NCBI RefSeq assembly: GCF_022539665.2
Contig: NC_081337.1
Coordinates: 8,036,679-8,100,678 of the forward strand
Length of the DNA: 64,000 bases
Direction of reading: 5' to 3'
Origin: Daphnia carinata
Lineage: Eukaryota; Arthropoda; Branchiopoda; Diplostraca; Daphniidae
This document shows positions 59,576-64,000 of the stretch, piece by piece. A program made the position numbers and the translations under genes. Positions within the stretch are counted from its first letter, which is position 1; every line of letters starts with the position of its first letter. The notes under the pieces are model-generated. The model made no database searches, was not told the DNA's origin, and worked only from the letters and a program-made list of their open reading frames with translations.

Positions 59576-60135
59576 GATTGGTTTCTGGTTCAGTAGTTTC
59601 TTCGCCTTTAGCTTCTTGCAACTGATCAGCCTTTAAAAGGTGTACCCGTTCTCCAGTAGAAACAGCTTGTAAATGAGGTGCTATGTGTCTAATCACTGTC
59701 CCTGACAGAGATTCCTCAACGGGATTGTCGAAATAGTTGTCGTCACAAATTCCTTGCCACTGAGAGAATTGAGTGTTTAACAAGCGATCAATATGCCCTT
59801 CACGGGCCCCTGCCAAAGACAAGAGCAAATCCTTTTTCTCAGCACTGCTATTGGTTGACTTCTTGTGAAGTTTGCCCAACTTGGATTCTAGAAACAATCA
59901 CATTGTTCAGAAAAACCACAAGATAAAATAAAAAGTACAAATTAAACCCTTACATACCTAAATTCGCCAAATAGCTTTCAGAATCGGGAAGAGGCTGGAA
60001 AGATGATGCGTTTATGGAGGCGACGTCTTTTGGGTCAGCTGGGCAAAAGTTATTGTCAAAGCCTTGAACGACATTCATTGAATCTGTGGACGATATGTAA
60101 TTCTCATCCTTGGTGGATGCCCACGGGTCATCCAT
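59568..60135 (-). CDS. CCDC32: CCDC32-like AP-2 assembly factor
   Basis: CCDC32 is a small cytosolic protein implicated in assembly of the AP-2 clathrin adaptor. Two exons (60135-59958 and 59887-59568) give 165 residues against about 185 in human. The recognisable block is FQPLPDSESYLANLESKL, spanning the splice junction, and continues as a predicted coiled coil (KKDLLLSLAGAREGHIDRLL). The acidic N-terminus contains DDPWAS. The stop overlaps the start of sepiapterin reductase by 8 bases. Recognition rests on the short conserved block, so it is good but less certain than its neighbours. Confidence 0.8.
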
Positions 60136-60931
60136 TAAGTATAAACGTACAGTTTCTCAGACGTGTGAGCAACAGCACACACTAGAAACGAAATATGCTA
60201 ATTTAAGAGATGTATAGCAAAACTATTGCACCCCGGGATCTGGGGGCGCCAGTATCAAAATTTGCTATTGCACCCCCAAACCCGGAGAGCACTAGTGTCA
60301 CGGTTTACTACTGCGCCCCGTAAAGTCATTTGTTTTTGCTTTCAGTTTCTTTTTCTTCTTCTTTTTCTTTTTTTTTTGTTTTCCAATAGAGGTTTAATTA
60401 CATTATTTCGGGGGGTGCGCGCTGGATTCCGGGGTACTATAGACTTTTATGATATTAACACCTCACCGGAATCCGAAGAACCAAACCGGCGCGACCAAGT
60501 TACAATCATAGCAGACGATGAAACAAAGGTTGCAAAATTCATACGCTTTTCGGTAACAAAAATTAGAAACGGAATAAAAATGAACTAGTGGAGATTCAAA
60601 GTTGTATATGTAAGGTTCAAATCCTTGTCTAATTATTCTGTGGCGTTTTGTTGCTATTTGCTATTAGTCTTCTTATGTTACCCGTTGTCCCACACATCGA
60701 ACACCTTTGAGAACAAGCAGACGAAATCTAGTTATTGGGTCAGTTGCGAGATGGCGGAAAGAAATTTCGAGCACATTGTAGAAGTTTCTGGTTACAATTT
60801 GCTTCCGTACCGACAGATCCTTAACAGAAAGCGATCCGCGTTTTCTACGGTGCGTTCAAGTTGTACCGCACACAGTCCTGTCATACTTCTGTGAGTAAGA
60901 AATAGTTTGTGTCTTCGTAATTAGGATAACG
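60136..60931. promoter_or_regulatory. Divergent intergenic region between CCDC32 and AHSA1
   Basis: About 800 bases between opposite start codons. It includes a frame of 120 codons (60226-60588) without family resemblance, dominated by a Phe/Leu run from a T-rich tract, and repeated near-identical short motifs (ttgcacccc near 60225 and 60269). Probably regulatory and UTR sequence. Confidence 0.4.
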
Positions 60932-62355
60932 ATGGCTAAATGGGGTGAAGGAGATCCTCGTTGGATTGTTGAAGAGAGGCCCGACGCAACTAACGTTAAC
61001 AACTGGCACTGGTAAAATATACCGGGAGCTTTGTTTATGTAACGAAAGAAACACACTAATTCGGCACTTGTTTAGGACTGAGAAGAATGCTTCACAATGG
61101 TCTAAGGACAAGTTAGAAGAGCTTCTTAATGGCTTGGAGATCAGTGACAACATTGGTAACCTTTATTGTATTTAAGATTCCACAAACATGAAGGTTGTTT
61201 TATCTCCTACTTTGACTTTCTAGGCAGCTGTGTTATAACTGAAATTGAGAAAATGGAGGGTGAAGCATCTGCCAACAATCGCAAGGCTAAGCTTATCTTT
61301 TTCTTCGAATGGCATTTGCAACTCAAATGGACTGTAATAACGTTGATTGTCTATGGTTGTCAAATTTTGGCTGTAACCATTTCTCAAAATTCCAGGGTAA
61401 AGTGAGTGGCACTACAAAAGGCATTGAAGGCACAGTCATCATCCCTAACTTGAGTGATGAAAACAATGCAGATGAGCTAGATATCAATGTAACCACAACA
61501 TCTACGGGGCCTGATGCAGATGCTCTGAAGCAGATGATGCGTACCCTTGGAGCCAAACTGCTAAAAGAACAACTTGCTAAGTACATTAAAAGTTTAAAAG
61601 AAGGTCAGTGGCTGTTAATTGTGTTCTTTGAAGAATTCTTATGACAACTATGCATTCTTCTTATCGCTTTTTAGACTTCACCCAAGGTATGATTTTACCG
61701 AAGAAGGATGCCGAAGTTAAGAATGGCGCACCGATCAAAGTGGTTAAGGACCCTGCCGTGAAAGTGCCGTCCTCTTTTAGTACCCCAGACATGAAGCAGT
61801 TACAGATAGGAGTTAAAGTCGAGATGAAATCATATACTTGCAAACAGAATTTTAAATGCCCACCAGTTGAATTGTACAATGTCCTTACCCAACCCGAATT
61901 GATGCGCGCCTTCACCTGCGCCCCGGCACAAGTAAATTCTTCGGTCGGCGGGAGATTTAGCCTCTTTGATGGAAACATAACCGGGGAATTTGTTGAGCTG
62001 GTAAGATATGAAATTGCGTTCTAAACATTCATGGCAGTTAATGAATGAGTTTTCTAACAATTAGGTACCCAATAAAAAGATAGTCCAAAAATGGAGATTT
62101 AAAACCTGGCCAGAAGGTCATCATTCAACGGTGACTACAGATCTACAAGATGAAGGGGATTCCACGGAATTATCGCTGAACCAGACTGGAATACCATCTA
62201 TGTAAGTTAAGCATAAACAAACTATTAAAGTAGCAATTATAAATTAATTTATAATTAATTATTGCAGCGAGTATGACAAGACTGTGGAAGGATGGCAGAG
62301 ATACTACTGGGAAGCGATCAAACGAACCTTTGGTTTTGGAGCATTTCTTCTTTGA
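60932..62355 (+). CDS. AHSA1: AHSA1 (Aha1), activator of Hsp90 ATPase
   Basis: Aha1 binds Hsp90 and stimulates its ATPase. Seven exons (60932-61011, 61076-61155, 61224-61333, 61396-61603, 61675-62000, 62065-62201, 62268-62355) join to 342 residues against 338 in human. The N-terminal domain starts MAKWGEGDPRWIVEERPDAT, the family hallmark, with NVNNWHW next. WSKDKLEELL and EWHLQLKWTG follow. The C-terminal START-like domain shows FKCPPVELYNVLTQPELM, GGRFSLFDGNITGEFVEL and VQKWRFKTWPEGHHSTV, ending GWQRYYWEAIKRTFGFG. No missing motif or frame problem seen. Divergent from CCDC32. Confidence 0.96.
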
Positions 62356-63066
62356 TCGTCCATAACACGGGCATGTCACCTCCTATCGCTCTCACATAAA
62401 AACAAAACATGTCGCCTGTATTTGAGCTATTTACACTTGTCTGCTGTCTAGTTTAATTCAAAAACTTGTTTCTTTTCTTCCTTGGATCAAAAACCTTTGA
62501 TTTTGTGAGGAAGTAGGTGGAAATGAATGAAACCGTATCGAAACACAGATTTTCAATCCATTATTTACTGCCCGTAGTTGAAGGTGGCGCAAGCTGTGGG
62601 ATGGTAGCTCGTCTTCTCACCATACAGCCACAAATATTTACATCCATATAATTCCATTCAGAGTATTACAATCAAGAAACAAAAAAAGAAAAAAAAAACA
62701 GCCATGTAGAAATGGGTTGTTGACCTGTTGGAAAATTATCACAGCACATTGAAAGTTTCACATCAAAAGAGACTGAATAATAATATTAATAATGAGAAGA
62801 AAAACATATAGAAACACAAAGGTATGAAACGCTCACAACGCCAAGCGAAATTTTTTTTTTTTTTTTGGTTTTTCAAAAAATGTGTGTCATCTTTAAACAT
62901 CACGCAGCCACAGTGTCAATGATTTGTTTTCTTTTTTTCATGGGTCAAAATGAATTGAATCAATAATTACCTCATGGCGGGGTAGTGAATCAATCGATCT
63001 AACCGCTCACCTGGAGACAAGAAGACGGTGACTAGAGCCGAATATGAAAGGGTTTCCAATTAATTT
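62356..63066. other. Intergenic, convergent 3' ends
   Basis: Between the stop of AHSA1 (+) and the stop of the membrane protein (-). Contains a poly-T run near 62851-62866 and AT-rich UTR-like sequence. No gene seen. Confidence 0.5.
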
Positions 63067-63937
63067 TTAACGATATGACGATAGCGGGTACGGTTCGATT
63101 TGGTCGTAGGTACAGGTGGCGTAGAGGCCCTCTACTTCTTGGGGTGCTACTAAATCTTCGCTTTGGTAGCGACTGGATTGACGATGTTGCGACTGTCGCA
63201 AAAATAAGGAATTGCGGGGGTGTTGGTTGGCCAGCAGCGTCGGCTGTGATTGAGCGTTGTTGAATGACGAGCGGAAAGGATAATGCTGTCCGCCTCCAGC
63301 CGGATTAAAACTCGGCGGAGCGGCGCAGGTATTTGATGCAGCGTGAATGGTCGACGGTAAGGTAGCAGTTAAAAAAGGTGGTTGATAGTCTATTTTACTG
63401 CCGGCAGCCACTAATGGCGGCGGGGGATGTTGCGGCGGAGGGGGCAACAATTCCAGCCAATTGGGCACCAACGGTTGGCTGGAATTACGGACAGAGCCTT
63501 CGGCCAATAGCTGAGGGACGCTGCGCCCAGCAGCCGACGGCTGATAGCGAAACGGTAATGACGCCGACGAGTTGCGGATTAGTGTGGTGGAAGCGTATGC
63601 AGAGGCGGCTGTCATGTTGGCCGGTTGAAGTGTCTGCGGATGTTGAGATGACGATGCAAATGACGACATGCTGGGATTGGCGTGGTGAAACACTTCGGCG
63701 TAGTCGGGTCCCAGTTGGGGATGGACGTCTTTGGACGGGTCGTTGGACGAGGAATTATTGGCCCACGGTTGCGACGGAAGCGGCCAGAGCAGGTGATTGC
63801 TTTGATTCCCCCGTGCACTCGACCTGGACCGACTGCCGTCCCGGCACACTTTCCGCCGCCGGACAATCACCACCAAAATCACCGTCAAAAGTAAAACCAG
63901 CAGGGTGCCACCCACCAGAATAATCATCAAAGTTTCC
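63067..63937 (-). CDS. Single-pass membrane protein, last exon (partial)
   Basis: The exon begins after a good acceptor (ttgttgtgcag) near 63938, so the ATG inside the window's frame is not necessarily a start; the gene continues to the right. It opens with one membrane segment (MIILVGGTLLVLLLTVILVVIV), a basic stop-transfer RRRK, then about 265 cytosolic residues rich in Ser, Pro, Asn and Gln (LELLPPPPQHPPPPLV), ending in a Tyr-containing motif (YATCTYDQIEPYPLSSYR). The layout suits the last exon of a type I adhesion or guidance receptor of the Ig/FN3 kind, but the ectodomain is outside the window, so the family is not assigned. Confidence 0.65.
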
Positions 63938-64000
63938 TGCACAACAATCGATAGATCAAACGTTTACTAAACCAACTTCTGTTTTTGGTTGGCTTGTCAT

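Noticed and set aside
60226-60588. 120-codon frame between CCDC32 and AHSA1
   Set aside because: Core is a T-rich tract giving FLLLFLFF; no conserved motif and it lies in a divergent promoter region.

Overview
The window reads as nuclear DNA of an arthropod with short introns (about 50-150 bp, GT-AG, T-rich acceptors), most likely a Daphnia-type crustacean. That is an inference from gene content (divergent ionotropic receptors, a SID-1 family channel, a receptor guanylyl cyclase, a DIRS-like retroelement) and from the AT-rich, homopolymer-rich spacers. No species marker was searched.

Layout. 1-8.2 kb: no recognisable protein gene, only homopolymers, a 716-bp tandem duplication and one weak candidate exon. 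8.24-9.90 kb (-): complete nine-exon CYRI/FAM49 gene. 10.2-17.0 kb: first copy of a segmental duplication, made of an AT-rich repeat block with a 319-bp tandem repeat plus an ionotropic receptor (IR) gene on the minus strand. 17.0-19.1 kb: broken hAT transposase. 19.4-21.1 kb (-): an unusual Pro/Ala/Arg membrane protein encoded by a GC-rich 24-bp minisatellite. 21.5-24.9 kb (+): degraded receptor guanylyl cyclase. 26.3-27.7 kb (-): degraded RRP1 (Nop52-type rRNA processing) gene. 28.2-32.3 kb (+): a 1380-residue uninterrupted ORF with a repetitive basic N-terminus and four retropepsin-like domains, the most unusual gene here. 32.4-36.6 kb: kilobase-scale and 90-bp tandem repeats. 38.06-42.35 kb (-): DIRS-like tyrosine-recombinase retrotransposon with inverted terminal repeats and an internal complementary region. 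42.34-48.62 kb: second copy of the segmental duplication, with the second IR gene.

From 48.9 kb the window becomes ordinary and gene-dense: TREX-type 3'-5' DNA exonuclease (-), SID-1/SIDT double-stranded-RNA channel (+, divergent from TREX), MADF-BESS transcription factor (+), an overlapping CCDC32/sepiapterin reductase pair (-), AHSA1 Hsp90 co-chaperone (+, divergent from CCDC32), and the last exon of a single-pass membrane protein (-) at the right edge.

The conserved genes (CYRI, TREX, SIDT, MADF-BESS, CCDC32, SPR, AHSA1) splice into intact frames when exon joins are followed by eye. The middle 30 kb is an accessory island of duplicated receptors, decayed genes, repeats and transposons. 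Splice calls come from reading GT/AG sites and frames against remembered family patterns; no alignment or transcript data were used.
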